Of a stretch of 64,000 bases of DNA, positions 27,347-36,670 are shown one piece after another. A model generated the notes under the pieces. The model saw only the letters and a program-made list of their open reading frames with translations, ran no database searches and was not told the DNA's origin. Source of the stretch: Dinghuibacter sp964544695 (lineage in GTDB: Bacteria > Bacteroidota > Bacteroidia > Chitinophagales > Chitinophagaceae); NCBI GenBank assembly GCA_964544695.1, contig CAZJDB010000038.1, positions 6,687-70,686 of the forward strand. The letters run 5' to 3'. Numbering within the stretch: the stretch's first letter is position 1; each line of letters starts with the position of its first letter. Position numbers and translations under genes: made by a program.

Positions 27347-28864
27347 TCAACTTACTAAGATTTCGCCCGTCATTTCCTTGGGAATGGGTACGCCCATGAG
27401 GTGCAAAACGCTGGGTGCTATATCGCCAAGTTTTCCGCTTTTCAGCTTTTTTCCACCTTCCCGGGAGATCAGGAATAGGGGAACCAGGTTCAGGGAATGC
27501 GCCGTATTGGGGGTTCCGTCCCCGTTGATCATATAGTCGGCATTGCCATGGTCGGCAGTAAGGAGAATGGTGTATCCGTGTTGCAGGGCTGCTTGGGTGA
27601 CGCGCTCCACGCATCGGTCCACGGTTTCCACGGCCCGGATAACGGCCTCCCAAACCCCCGTATGTCCGACCATATCCGCATTGGCAAAATTCAGGACGAC
27701 GAACTCGGCAGATTCGGCCTCTATTTCCGGGATGATGGCTTCTGTAATCTCGAGGGCGCTCATTTCGGGCTTTAGATCATAAGTGGCCACCTTGGAAGAC
27801 GGGATGATGATCCGCTTTTCTCCATCGAATTCCGCTTCCCGTGTCCCGCTGAAGAAGAAGGTGACGTGTGGATATTTTTCCGTTTCGGCAATTCGAATCT
27901 GCCGCTTCCCGGCCCTTTCCAAAACCTCGCCCAGGGTGCTTCCGAGGTTGTCGTTTTCGAAGATGACGTTCACTCCCTGGAAGGTCTTGTCGTATTCGGT
28001 CATGGTCGTATAAAACAGGTCCAGGGGCTGCATGCCTTCTATGGATTGTTGAGTCAGCACCTGGGTGATTTCCCGGCAACGGTCCGTGCGGAAGTTGAAG
28101 CAGATCACGGCGTCTCCGTCTTTTATCGTAGCGATGGGTACGCCCTCTTCGGTTAGGACGATGGGTTTGATGAATTCATCAGTGATGCCTTGTGCATAAG
28201 AGTCCCCGATGGCCTTCAGCGGATCGGTGGCATAGGCGCCTTTTCCGTTCACGAGCGCGTCATAGGCCAGCTGTATCCTTTCCCAGCGTTTATCCCGGTC
28301 CATGGAATAATACCTACCACAGACGGTGGCTATTTTTCCCGTGGTATTGCCCAGGTGTTTTTCCAGATCGGTCAGGTAACCCAGGCCCGACTTGGGGTCC
28401 GTATCCCTTCCGTCCGTAAAGGCATGGACATATACGTTTCCCAATCCTTCTTCCAGGCAAATGCTGGTGATGGCCTTGAGGTGTTCGATGTGCGAATGCA
28501 CGCCGCCATCGCTGACCAGGCCCATCAGGTGCAGATCCCTGCCTTCGCTTTTGGCATAGTGCAGCGCTTCCTGGAGGACGGGGTTTTCCCTGAAGGATCC
28601 GTCGCGTATGGCTACGTTGATTCTTTGCAATTCCTGGTAAACAATCCTCCCCGCACCCAGGTTCAGGTGCCCGACTTCGCTGTTCCCCATTTGGCCGTCG
28701 GGAAGGCCCACCGCCTCTCCGCAAGTCACCAGCGTGCTGTGTGGATAAGTCTCATACAAGGAGGATACAAAGGGCGTTTTAGCATGGCGGATGGCGTCGG
28801 ACGCGGGTTCTTTTCCCAGCCCCCAGCCATCCATAATGATCAAAATAACTTTAGCCTGACTCAT
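27347..28864 (-). CDS. gpmI: 2,3-bisphosphoglycerate-independent phosphoglycerate mutase
   Basis: This 505-residue alkaline-phosphatase-superfamily enzyme interconverts 3- and 2-phosphoglycerate in glycolysis. The N-terminus IIMDGWG binds metal, the MGNSEVGHLNLGAG segment holds the catalytic Ser, VSDGGVHSH and CFNFRTDRCRE follow, and LTADHGNAD near the C-terminus binds metal. Length is normal. It is divergent from the DUF4783 gene with an 80-bp gap. Confidence 0.96.
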   Translation of the reverse strand: MSQAKVILIIMDGWGLGKEPASDAIRHAKTPFVSSLYETYPHSTLVTCGEAVGLPDGQMGNSEVGHLNLGAGRIVYQELQRINVAIRDGSFRENPVLQEALHYAKSEGRDLHLMGLVSDGGVHSHIEHLKAITSICLEEGLGNVYVHAFTDGRDTDPKSGLGYLTDLEKHLGNTTGKIATVCGRYYSMDRDKRWERIQLAYDALVNGKGAYATDPLKAIGDSYAQGITDEFIKPIVLTEEGVPIATIKDGDAVICFNFRTDRCREITQVLTQQSIEGMQPLDLFYTTMTEYDKTFQGVNVIFENDNLGSTLGEVLERAGKRQIRIAETEKYPHVTFFFSGTREAEFDGEKRIIIPSSKVATYDLKPEMSALEITEAIIPEIEAESAEFVVLNFANADMVGHTGVWEAVIRAVETVDRCVERVTQAALQHGYTILLTADHGNADYMINGDGTPNTAHSLNLVPLFLISREGGKKLKSGKLGDIAPSVLHLMGVPIPKEMTGEILVS

Positions 28865-28944
28865 GGGGTAAACCTACATTAAAAAAGAATCGAAACCTGG
28901 CACACTTTTCGCGCTTCTGGGGTGAACGCAATTTAGTGGGGTCA

Positions 28945-29466
28945 ATGAGTATAAAAATATCCACGACTTTCCTCATTTGGGTTGCCGCAGCCGTTTTGTT
29001 CACCCTTACTGCCGTTGGTGGGCATGGCTTCGCGGGGACCTGGATAGCCCTTTCCCCGGAAGCGTCCCTGCCGAATGCGGTCTCTACCTCCCTGGATTCA
29101 GGGCCCATCGCACCCGTCCACGCCCGCCCCCCCGTCGTTACCGACAAGTTGAGCGCGGTGGTTACCGCCTTTCAGGCAGGCAACGTCGAGGAATTATCCC
29201 GCTATTTCGATACCTACGTAGACCTAACCCTCCCGGATAAACGCGTAGGCTCTTGCAGCAGGAGCCAGGCGAAGATGGTCCTCAGGGATTTCTTCGAAAC
29301 GTACAAGGTGAAAAGCTTCAATATCCAGGTGAAGGGCGAAGGGGAAAGTACGGGGTATTGCATCGGAACCCTGCAGACCGCCAGCGGTAATTTCAGGACC
29401 ACGCTCTTCGTCCGCCAGGAAGGCGAGCAGTCCCTCCTCAAAGAAATCAACATGACCGCCCGTTAG
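28945..29466 (+). CDS. DUF4783 exported protein
   Basis: This 173-residue protein has an N-terminal hydrophobic segment (signal peptide or anchor, about 6-30) and a C-terminal domain of the NTF2-like type. The pattern AFQAGNVEELSRYFDTYVDL..SRSQAKMVLRDFF..GYCIGTLQT..GNFRTTLFV matches DUF4783, a Bacteroidota family commonly next to nadC, as here. The function is unknown. I used the ATG at 28945 rather than an upstream GTG. Confidence 0.78.
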   Translation: MSIKISTTFLIWVAAAVLFTLTAVGGHGFAGTWIALSPEASLPNAVSTSLDSGPIAPVHARPPVVTDKLSAVVTAFQAGNVEELSRYFDTYVDLTLPDKRVGSCSRSQAKMVLRDFFETYKVKSFNIQVKGEGESTGYCIGTLQTASGNFRTTLFVRQEGEQSLLKEINMTAR

Positions 29467-29509
29467 GGCCCATTGCCGCCCGGATGTTACACCTCCCGCT
29501 CCGTTTACG

Positions 29510-29517
29510 TACTTTTG
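29510..29517 (+). promoter_or_regulatory. -7 promoter element (TACTTTTG) of nadC
   Basis: A perfect TAnnTTTG lies just 4 bp before the nadC ATG, which suggests a leaderless or near-leaderless transcript. The -33 element is weak. Confidence 0.55.
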
Positions 29518-29521
29518 CCGA

Positions 29522-30364
29522 ATGCAGGACGCTTTGGATGTCTTGATCGATCGTGCGCTCCAGGAAGATATTGGCCCGGGTGATTACAGCACCCTGGGCA
29601 GCATCGACGCCCAGGCTCTTGGCGTTGCCCGTCTGCTTGTAAAAGACACCGGCGTCCTGGCCGGGGTACGGGTTGCCGCCCGCATTTTCCACCGTCTTGA
29701 ACCCGAGTCTACCTTGAGTATCTATCTCGAAGACGGGGCCTCCGTGGTCCCGGGGGACCTTGCTTTCGAGATAAGGGGCCGGGTGCACACGATACTCCTT
29801 GGGGAAAGGCTGGTCTTGAATTGCATGCAGCGCATGAGCGGCATAGCGACCCTGACGCGCACGTATACCCAACTCCTGGAAGGGTTCCATACCCGCCTCC
29901 TCGATACCCGGAAAACGACCCCCAATTTCAGGTTGCTGGAAAAGGAGGCGGTGCGTATCGGGGGTGGCGTCAACCACCGCATGGGCCTCTACGACATGAT
30001 CATGCTCAAGGACAACCACATCGACTACTGCGGGGGCCTGAGCCAGGCGGTGGAGAAAGCCTGGACCTATCTGAAGGAATTGGGTCGCGACCTGAAAATA
30101 GAGGTAGAGACCCGGAACCTGGACGAAGTGTGGACCGCTTTGCAGACGGGAAAAGTGGATCGGATACTGCTCGACAATTTTTCTCCGAAGGATGTGGATC
30201 GCGCCGTGCAGTTGATCGGAGGCCGCGTGGAAACGGAAGCCAGCGGGGGGATACACCTCGATAATATCGTTTCATATGCGGCGACTGGGGTGGATTTCGT
30301 CAGCGTTGGAAGTGTAATTCACCAGGCGCGTAGCCTTGATTTAAGCCTTAAAGCCAAGATATAA
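29522..30364 (+). CDS. nadC: Quinolinate phosphoribosyltransferase (carboxylating)
   Basis: This 280-residue enzyme converts quinolinate and PRPP to nicotinate mononucleotide in NAD synthesis. Family motifs are DALIDRALQEDIG-like at the N-terminus, LNCMQRMSGIAT, LLDTRKTTPNFR, GGVNHRMGLYDMIMLKDNHI, and ETEASGGIHLDNI near the C-terminus. NAD synthase is also in this window (32.3 kb). A SUI1-type gene follows 3 bp after the stop. Confidence 0.95.
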   Translation: MQDALDVLIDRALQEDIGPGDYSTLGSIDAQALGVARLLVKDTGVLAGVRVAARIFHRLEPESTLSIYLEDGASVVPGDLAFEIRGRVHTILLGERLVLNCMQRMSGIATLTRTYTQLLEGFHTRLLDTRKTTPNFRLLEKEAVRIGGGVNHRMGLYDMIMLKDNHIDYCGGLSQAVEKAWTYLKELGRDLKIEVETRNLDEVWTALQTGKVDRILLDNFSPKDVDRAVQLIGGRVETEASGGIHLDNIVSYAATGVDFVSVGSVIHQARSLDLSLKAKI

Positions 30365-30367
30365 GCC

Positions 30368-30712
30368 ATGTCCAAGAAGAAATTCCCTTTATCCGACGGG
30401 ATCGTCTTTTCTACGGATCCCACCTACCGGCCCGAACAAGAGCCGGAAGAGTCCCGGGAAACGCTTCCTCCCGCCCGGCAATACCTACTCGTTACCCTGG
30501 ACACGCGGCACCGCGCCGGAAAGGCCGTGACTTTGGTATCCGGCTTCACCGGCTTACCCGCCGACCTGGAGGCTTTGGGCAAGCAAATAAAGAACCACTG
30601 CGGTTCGGGGGGCTCCGTAAAGGACGGGGAAATCATCGTTCAGGGAGACCACAGGAGTAAAGTTGTCGAGTGGCTGATCGCCAAAGGCTATACCCGGACC
30701 AGGAAACGCTAG
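30368..30712 (+). CDS. SUI1/eIF1-like translation factor (YciH type)
   Basis: This 114-residue protein has a disordered N-terminus and a C-terminal SUI1 domain: GKAVTLVSGFTGLPADLEALGKQIKNHCGSGGSVKDGEIIVQGDH followed by KVVEWLIAKGY. This matches bacterial YciH, a homologue of eukaryotic eIF1 that is thought to check initiation fidelity. It is the second gene after nadC. Confidence 0.9.
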   Translation: MSKKKFPLSDGIVFSTDPTYRPEQEPEESRETLPPARQYLLVTLDTRHRAGKAVTLVSGFTGLPADLEALGKQIKNHCGSGGSVKDGEIIVQGDHRSKVVEWLIAKGYTRTRKR

Positions 30713-30719
30713 CGATGCC

Positions 30720-30753
30720 GACCAGCGCCACGGGGCGCCGCGCATGGTCTTTT
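30720..30753 (+). terminator. Possible terminator after the SUI1 gene
   Basis: Nested stems GACCA/TGGTC and GCGCC/GGCGC around ACGG are followed by TTTT. The structure has an asymmetric internal loop and a short T-run, so its strength is uncertain. Confidence 0.4.
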
Positions 30754-30823
30754 GTGAACGCCCTGTCAAAAACACACTTTTGGTGCGCCTACCTGCCCCC
30801 TTTTATCGTATTTTAGTGTAATT

Positions 30824-31210
30824 ATGGTGTCAACTGTCTCTGAAGGAGTTAAAGTCAGCGTGGAAACGTTTTACCAGCCGGATTACAGCAATCCGCTTGC
30901 GGGAGAGTTCATGTTTGCCTACAGGATCACCATCGAGAACAACAACCCCTTCCCTATCAAGCTTCTGCGCCGCCATTGGCACATCTTCGACAGCAACGGA
31001 ACCTACCGCGAAGTCGAAGGGGAAGGCGTAGTGGGTGTACAACCCGGGCTCGAACCCGAAGAGCGTTATCAATACGTAAGTGGTTGCAACCTCCGCACCG
31101 AGATGGGTAAGATGCATGGCACCTACCAAATGGAAAACCTGCATACCAAGGAGACCTTTGACGTGGCTATTCCCGTCTTCGAGATGCTCGTTCCGTTTAA
31201 AATGAACTGA
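30824..31210 (+). CDS. apaG: ApaG protein (DUF525)
   Basis: This 128-residue immunoglobulin-like protein carries the ApaG pattern: FAYRITIENNNPFPIKLLRRHWHIFDSNG, VEGEGVVGVQPGLEPEERYQYVSG and a C-terminal IPVFEMLVPF. ApaG is linked to Co2+/Mg2+ homeostasis and diadenosine polyphosphate metabolism, but its mechanism is not settled. A near-consensus -7 box (TATTTTAG, 30809-30816) lies 7 bp before the ATG. Confidence 0.92.
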   Translation: MVSTVSEGVKVSVETFYQPDYSNPLAGEFMFAYRITIENNNPFPIKLLRRHWHIFDSNGTYREVEGEGVVGVQPGLEPEERYQYVSGCNLRTEMGKMHGTYQMENLHTKETFDVAIPVFEMLVPFKMN

Positions 31211-31246
31211 GCCCCGCCAGGTGGCGTAACGCCGTGCGTCGCATGC

Positions 31247-32266
31247 CTACTTCGGGTTGTACTGCGACTCCGAAAGCACTTCCTTCCAAGGAATTTCCAT
31301 CAGCTTTTTAGGCCCCGGATCGCCCCTTTTGGCGACGTACTTCCGCACGATCTGCCATCCCACAAATGACCCGATATTCCCGGGCGACTGGTCGGGCATG
31401 CTTTGGGTAGACGGGGCGTCTCCCATATAATTTTTGATGACGTCCGGGTCCATGGAATAAAGCACGTTTTGTTCTTCCAGGAAATTCCAGATCAGGCCTT
31501 CGTTGGCTTTGCACCATGTGTACTGCTTACCCGTGTATCCTAATTTCAGGGTATCTTCCACACCAGGCAGGAATTTGTCCTGGAGGTACATGCGCCGGCC
31601 CCGGTCGATGAGTTGTTCGATCAGGGATTGGGTCGTGGTATCCGCCGGCTCGGGGTACAGGTCGTCTACCACCGCGGCCATGATGTTTACGGGCAGGTAT
31701 TCGGGAGTAAATTTACGGCTTACATAATCGGGATACACCTCCTGCACTTCTGGGATCTGATAATAAGAAAAGTTGGTCCCCATGTAAAAATCCAGTCCGA
31801 TCGCCAGCCCGTCCGGGGTATACAATTCCCGTCCACCGAAGTTGCCGATGAAGGTGATGAGGGTAGGGACCTGATAGTCCGGATAATAATATTTCACGTA
31901 GCGGAAATAGTTCTCGAGGGGTCGGGTGATTTTGTCTGTGTTGGGATAGGCCGCAAATACGGAATCCCTCAATACCCGGTTCTGGGCCAGGAAGTGCCTG
32001 AGCTCTCCAAAAGCAACCGAAGGGGAATCGGCGGCCCGTTCGAGGCCCAGCACGTCCTGGAGAAAGAGGTGGCTGAAGCTGGGGTATTTTTGTACGATAC
32101 CGGGCCATTCCTCCGGCAAACGGGTAGAGTCCAGTGCAAACAGGTCGTGATCAAAACGTTCCACCTTGAAGGTCACCTTGATATCCGAGACGTCTGGAGT
32201 GTTGTCCGATCCGTGGCAGCCGCAGAGCCCGGCAACCATGATTAAGAAAATGAAAAGACGCTTCAT
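31247..32266 (-). CDS. gldB: Gliding motility lipoprotein GldB
   Basis: This 339-residue lipoprotein has a signal MKRLFIFLIMVAGLCGC with the lipidated Cys at 17. The body matches GldB: KVERFDHDLFALD, LENYFRYVKYYYPDY, TFIGNFGG and FYMGTNFSYYQIPEVQEVYPDYVSRKF. GldB is needed for gliding in Flavobacterium and appears to stabilise T9SS/gliding components. It is divergent from nadE with only 29 bp between start codons. Confidence 0.9.
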   Translation of the reverse strand: MKRLFIFLIMVAGLCGCHGSDNTPDVSDIKVTFKVERFDHDLFALDSTRLPEEWPGIVQKYPSFSHLFLQDVLGLERAADSPSVAFGELRHFLAQNRVLRDSVFAAYPNTDKITRPLENYFRYVKYYYPDYQVPTLITFIGNFGGRELYTPDGLAIGLDFYMGTNFSYYQIPEVQEVYPDYVSRKFTPEYLPVNIMAAVVDDLYPEPADTTTQSLIEQLIDRGRRMYLQDKFLPGVEDTLKLGYTGKQYTWCKANEGLIWNFLEEQNVLYSMDPDVIKNYMGDAPSTQSMPDQSPGNIGSFVGWQIVRKYVAKRGDPGPKKLMEIPWKEVLSESQYNPK

Positions 32267-32283
32267 CGACGCAACTTACGACA

Positions 32284-32291
32284 TACCTTTG
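32284..32291 (+). promoter_or_regulatory. -7 promoter element (TACCTTTG) of nadE
   Basis: A perfect TAnnTTTG lies 4 bp before the nadE ATG, inside the 29-bp gap to the divergent gldB. A leaderless nadE transcript is likely. Confidence 0.55.
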
Positions 32292-32295
32292 ACCT

Positions 32296-34065
32296 ATGAA
32301 AATCGCTATTGCCCAGCAGAACTATCACATTGGGAATTTCGAATTCAATACCCGGCGCATCATAGAGGGGATCCGGGAAGCCCGTGAACAGGGGGCCGAT
32401 CTCGTTGTCTTTTCCGAATTGAGCGTGTGTGGTTACCCTCCCAGGGATTTCCTGGAATTTGAAGACTTTTGCAATCGATGTTACCAGGCCGTGGAAGAGA
32501 TCAGCACCCATTCAAAGGAAATCGGTGTGCTCATCGGCTGCCCCGTGCGCAACCCCGCCCGGGAAGGCAAGGGCCTTTTCAATGCCGCCTGGTTGTTGTA
32601 CCAGGGTGAGGTAAAAGCCATCCAGCATAAGACCCTTTTGCCTACCTACGACGTGTTCGACGAATACCGCTATTTCGAACCGGGATCCCGCTGGAACATC
32701 ATGGAGTTCAAGGGACGTCGTCTTGCCGTCACCGTATGCGAGGACATCTGGAACCTTGGAAACAATCCCCTGTACCGCATGTGCCCCATGGACATGTTGG
32801 TTCACCAGCGACCCGATTGCATGATAAACCTTTCCGCTTCTCCCTTCGATTATGCCCACGCCGAAGAACGAAAGGATATCGTCAGGGCCAACGTGGACAA
32901 GTATAAGATCCCCATGTTCTACTGCAATGCCGTGGGTTCTCAAACGGAAATCGTCTTCGATGGGGGTTCCCTGATCATGGACAAGGAAGGCAAGATCGTT
33001 CGCTCCCTCCCGTTTTTCAGGGAAGGGCTGATCACGGCTACCCTGGGTAAGGAAGGGCGCCTGATGGTAGAAGAAGTCGAAGACCGCGTGGCGCTTGTTC
33101 AGACCCTGGCCCTTGAAAGCAATGCGCACCGGCGCGGCGCTGCAACCGTTCTCGCGCCCCGTGCCGTGACCGCGGCTTCGGGAGAATTTTCCAGGACCGA
33201 CATAGACATCCTGCAGCCGGAGTTGCACACGGACCGCATTTATGAAGCCCTGCTGTCGGGGATCTCCGATTATTTCCGGAAAATGGGTTTTACCAAAGCC
33301 ATCATCGGTTCTTCCGGGGGGGTAGACAGCGCCGTTACCCTGGCCCTGGCCTGCGAAGCCCTGGGTGCGGCGAACGTCCGCGCGGTCCTCATGCCTTCGC
33401 CCTTCAGCTCCGAACATTCTGTAAAGGACGCCGTCGAGCTTTCGGGCAACCTGGGCAATCCTTACGATATTGTATCCATAAGGGAAGTATACTCGGCCTT
33501 CCTGCACACCCTCCATCCCCTTTTCGGAGACTTGCCCTTCAGCCTGGCGGAAGAAAACATGCAAAGCCGGTCGAGGGCAAATATCCTTATGTCCATCGCC
33601 AACAAGTACGGCTACATCCTCCTGAATACCTCCAACAAGAGCGAATTGTCTACGGGCTATGGAACCCTCTATGGGGATATGGCGGGAGGATTGGGCGTCC
33701 TGGGGGATCTCTACAAGTTGCAGGTTTATGCCCTGGCGCGTTATATTAACCGCAACAGCGAAATCATTCCATTGAATGTTTTGGAGAAGGCGCCCTCCGC
33801 CGAGCTCAGGCCCGACCAAAAGGACAGCGACAGCCTTCCCGACTACGGGGTGCTGGATCCCATCCTGTATCAGTATATCGAACGCCGCCAGGGTCCCGCT
33901 GAGATCGTGGCCCAGGGTTACGACCCCACTCTCGTGGCGCGCATCCTGAAGATGGTGAATACCAACGAGTACAAGCGGAACCAGTTTTGCCCCATCATTC
34001 GCGTGTCCCAAAAGGCCTTTGGCGTGGGTCGACGCGTGCCCATAGTGGCAAAATATTTGGGCTGA
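32296..34065 (+). CDS. nadE: Glutamine-dependent NAD+ synthetase
   Basis: This 589-residue two-domain enzyme has an N-terminal nitrilase-type glutaminase with the Glu-Lys-Cys triad in VVFSELSVCGYPPRD, HKTLLPTYDVFDEYRYF and VTVCEDIWN. The C-terminal NAD synthase domain has the PP-loop IGSSGGVDSAVTLAL and LNTSNKSELSTGYGT. It amidates deamido-NAD using glutamine. The start is fixed by the promoter 4 bp upstream. Confidence 0.96.
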   Translation: MKIAIAQQNYHIGNFEFNTRRIIEGIREAREQGADLVVFSELSVCGYPPRDFLEFEDFCNRCYQAVEEISTHSKEIGVLIGCPVRNPAREGKGLFNAAWLLYQGEVKAIQHKTLLPTYDVFDEYRYFEPGSRWNIMEFKGRRLAVTVCEDIWNLGNNPLYRMCPMDMLVHQRPDCMINLSASPFDYAHAEERKDIVRANVDKYKIPMFYCNAVGSQTEIVFDGGSLIMDKEGKIVRSLPFFREGLITATLGKEGRLMVEEVEDRVALVQTLALESNAHRRGAATVLAPRAVTAASGEFSRTDIDILQPELHTDRIYEALLSGISDYFRKMGFTKAIIGSSGGVDSAVTLALACEALGAANVRAVLMPSPFSSEHSVKDAVELSGNLGNPYDIVSIREVYSAFLHTLHPLFGDLPFSLAEENMQSRSRANILMSIANKYGYILLNTSNKSELSTGYGTLYGDMAGGLGVLGDLYKLQVYALARYINRNSEIIPLNVLEKAPSAELRPDQKDSDSLPDYGVLDPILYQYIERRQGPAEIVAQGYDPTLVARILKMVNTNEYKRNQFCPIIRVSQKAFGVGRRVPIVAKYLG

Positions 34066-34094
34066 CGATGGCCCGGACGGCCCGGCGGAAGGCG

Positions 34095-34102
34095 TATATT
34101 TG
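34095..34102 (+). promoter_or_regulatory. -7 promoter element (TATATTTG) of serS
   Basis: A perfect TAnnTTTG lies 6 bp before the serS ATG at 34109. It overlaps the upstream TTG that would extend the reading frame, which argues against that longer start. Confidence 0.55.
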
Positions 34103-34108
34103 TGCGCT

Positions 34109-35377
34109 ATGTTACAAGTCCCCTTCATCCGCCAGAACCGCGAATACGTGCTGGAACGCCTGTCTGTCCGCAATTTCCCCGAACCGGAACTCATCGACCA
34201 GATTATCAAACTGGACGAGCGCCGCAAGTCCTTAACGCTCCAATCCGAACAGATCAAGGCTTCAGTCAATGCCATTTCCAAAGAGATCGGGCAGTTGCTG
34301 GCAAAAGGGGAAAAGGAAAAAGCCGAAGCCCAAAAAGCCGTTGTGGCTGGACTCAATGTTGAACTAGGTCCAATCGAGGTTGAACTCGATCGTTTGGAAA
34401 AGGAAATCCATCATATTCTCGTCAGGATTCCGAACCTACCAGCAGCGATAGTCCCCCCTGGCCGCACCCCCGAGGACAACGTTGTGATCCGGGAGGGAGG
34501 CGTCCGGCCTTCGCTGCCCAAAGGCGCCCTGCCTCATTGGGACCTTGCCAAAAAATACAACCTCATCGACTTCGAGCTGGGCACCAAAGTCACGGGCAGC
34601 GGCTTCCCTGTATACACAGGGAGGGGCGCAAAACTCCAGCGCGCGTTGATCCAGTATTTCCTGGACTATAACACCGAATCGGGCTACAGGGAATACGAAG
34701 TGCCCTTCATGGTCAATGAGGACTCGGCCTACGGGACGGGCCAACTGCCCGATAAGGAGGCCCAGATGTATGTCGTGACCGAAGACAAGCTCTATTTGAT
34801 CCCTACGGCCGAAGTACCGCTCACCAACCTGTACCGGGATGAAATCCTCAAGGAAAGCGAACTTCCCGTAAAGATGACGGCGTATACGCCTTGTTTCCGC
34901 CGCGAGGCAGGCAGTTACGGAAAGGACGTCCGGGGGTTGAACCGCCTCCACCAGTTCGACAAGGTGGAGGTCGTCCAGGTAGTCCATCCCGAAAAAAGCT
35001 ACGAGGTCCTGGACGAAATGGTAGCCCACGTAGAACGCCTCCTTCAATCGCTGCAGCTCCAATACCGCATCCTGCGTCTTTGTGGTGGGGACATGGGCTT
35101 CACATCCGCTTTAACTTACGACTTCGAGGTCTTCAGCGCGGCCCAGGAAAAATGGCTGGAGGTAAGTTCGGTTTCCAATTTCGAGACCTACCAGACCAAT
35201 CGCATGAAGATCCGCTTCAAGGATACCCGGGGGAAACCCCAGTTGGCGCATTCCCTCAACGGAAGCTCGCTCGCGTTACCACGTATTGTGGCCTGCCTGC
35301 TGGAGAATCACCAGAAAGAAGATGGGATCGCGTTGCCGGAACCCTTGCACCGATATTACGGGGGGTTGATGGTTTAA
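34109..35377 (+). CDS. serS: Seryl-tRNA synthetase
   Basis: This 422-residue class II synthetase has an N-terminal coiled-coil arm (about 30-105) and a catalytic core. Core motifs are LIPTAEVPLTNLYRDEIL, FRREAGSYGKDVRGLNRLHQF (motif 2) and LNGSSLALPRIVACLLENHQ (motif 3). It charges tRNA-Ser. The ATG at 34109 gives the usual MLQVPFIRQN start. Confidence 0.97.
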   Translation: MLQVPFIRQNREYVLERLSVRNFPEPELIDQIIKLDERRKSLTLQSEQIKASVNAISKEIGQLLAKGEKEKAEAQKAVVAGLNVELGPIEVELDRLEKEIHHILVRIPNLPAAIVPPGRTPEDNVVIREGGVRPSLPKGALPHWDLAKKYNLIDFELGTKVTGSGFPVYTGRGAKLQRALIQYFLDYNTESGYREYEVPFMVNEDSAYGTGQLPDKEAQMYVVTEDKLYLIPTAEVPLTNLYRDEILKESELPVKMTAYTPCFRREAGSYGKDVRGLNRLHQFDKVEVVQVVHPEKSYEVLDEMVAHVERLLQSLQLQYRILRLCGGDMGFTSALTYDFEVFSAAQEKWLEVSSVSNFETYQTNRMKIRFKDTRGKPQLAHSLNGSSLALPRIVACLLENHQKEDGIALPEPLHRYYGGLMV

Positions 35378-35403
35378 CCCCGGGGCACCCCGTGAGGGGT
35401 CGT

Positions 35404-36597
35404 CTACCCCACCTTATACATTTTCGTCGTGGAACTGATGTAATCCAACGGATCGAACGCCTTGTCGAACGTATCGCGCAAGTCATTGAGCTTCGCCTGC
35501 AGGTTCAGGATTTCCGGCCCGATCTGGGGATCCATCTTGTATTTGTCGAACAGCGTTTCATAGCGTGCAATATTTTCGCTGATCCGGAAAGTGATCTGTC
35601 CAAAGCGGAGCTTTAAGGCCTGAACGTCCATCATTTGGTAATAGATCTTCTGTTTCCAGTCTTTAGGATTTTTTTCTCTTTCCGACACGGCGAATCCGGC
35701 GGCATCCTGGCGCATCGCGGTCAGGTATTGGTAACGGCTTTCCGCGTCGCTTTCGTGTGAGAAACTCACAGCAAAATCTTTGGGGTCGATTTTAAGGGTG
35801 GCCAGGTCGGTGGCCAAATCCTGGGCGTAGATCTTCTGGAGGTTATCCAACTCGGCCTCGATGGAGGCCCATTCGTTTTCGATCAGCCCCTGGTCGTAGT
35901 CGAACTGGCTGACCTTCATGGTAAGGATGACCATCTTTTCACTCGACTCGCGGAGTTCTTTTTGCTTTCTCCCCAGGGAGCTCATGTAAGAAGACATGCC
36001 GCTGAACAGGGCATACGTCATGGGCCCCGTGACCGGCACGGCTCCCATTTCGGTTCCGGCGGAGCTGAGCACGTTGCTGGCTACGCCCAGGCCCGTTTCT
36101 TCCGCGCGGTTGCTTTCCATGTACTTATTGAACTGTGCGAAGAATTCCTTGTAGCCAGGGTAATTCATGGGGTTGCTGGCCTGTCCAAGCATGTCGAAAA
36201 AGGTCTTGGTGGAATTGAACAGGATCAGGGGCTTGATTTCCCGTTCCATGGAAACGAGGTTGACGATGGCCGATTGGTAGTTGGCCTGGTAGATAAAAAG
36301 GTCGTTCTGATCGATGGCTTTTTGACGGTCTTCCAAAGCCTGGACGCGGAGCACCAGCTTGTCCGCTTTTTCCTTGACATCCTTGGTTTCAAGGATGGAT
36401 TTATCCAGGTCGTCCACGCGCTGATCCAGTTTGGTAACGGTGGAGTCGATGGTTTTCGTTCTCTTGTCGAGGCTTAACTGGATTTCGCCAAGTACTTTGT
36501 CTTTCAGTTGTTTGTCGGTGAGGGTATCGGTGACCTGGGCACGGGCGCCCAAGGCCCCAAATAGCAACCCCCCAGCCAAGGGTAGTAAATGCTTCAT
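35404..36597 (-). CDS. Secreted coiled-coil protein, unknown function
   Basis: This 397-residue protein has a signal peptide (MKHLLPLAGGLLFGALGARAQ), then heptad-like helices over about 30-110 (KLDQRVDDLDKSILETKDVKEKADKLV) and again at about 205-290. A hydrophobic central stretch (ETGLGVASNVLSSAGTEMGAVP..YALFSGMSSYMSSLG, about 165-215) separates them. I do not recognise the family. The all-helical layout with a Gly/Ala/Met-rich middle is distinctive. It converges on serS with a 26-bp gap. Confidence 0.65.
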   Translation of the reverse strand: MKHLLPLAGGLLFGALGARAQVTDTLTDKQLKDKVLGEIQLSLDKRTKTIDSTVTKLDQRVDDLDKSILETKDVKEKADKLVLRVQALEDRQKAIDQNDLFIYQANYQSAIVNLVSMEREIKPLILFNSTKTFFDMLGQASNPMNYPGYKEFFAQFNKYMESNRAEETGLGVASNVLSSAGTEMGAVPVTGPMTYALFSGMSSYMSSLGRKQKELRESSEKMVILTMKVSQFDYDQGLIENEWASIEAELDNLQKIYAQDLATDLATLKIDPKDFAVSFSHESDAESRYQYLTAMRQDAAGFAVSEREKNPKDWKQKIYYQMMDVQALKLRFGQITFRISENIARYETLFDKYKMDPQIGPEILNLQAKLNDLRDTFDKAFDPLDYISSTTKMYKVG

Positions 36598-36670
36598 GGG
36601 ATCCGTTTGCGGCAAAAGTAAGGCAAGTCACGGGCCGAACTCCCGGGAGGTCCCCGATTTTATCATTTCT

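Noticed and set aside
32512..34356. 614-residue open frame on the minus strand across nadE
   Set aside because: It is antisense to a complete NAD synthetase with all catalytic motifs; its sequence has no domain or plausible start. It is a shadow of high-GC codon use.
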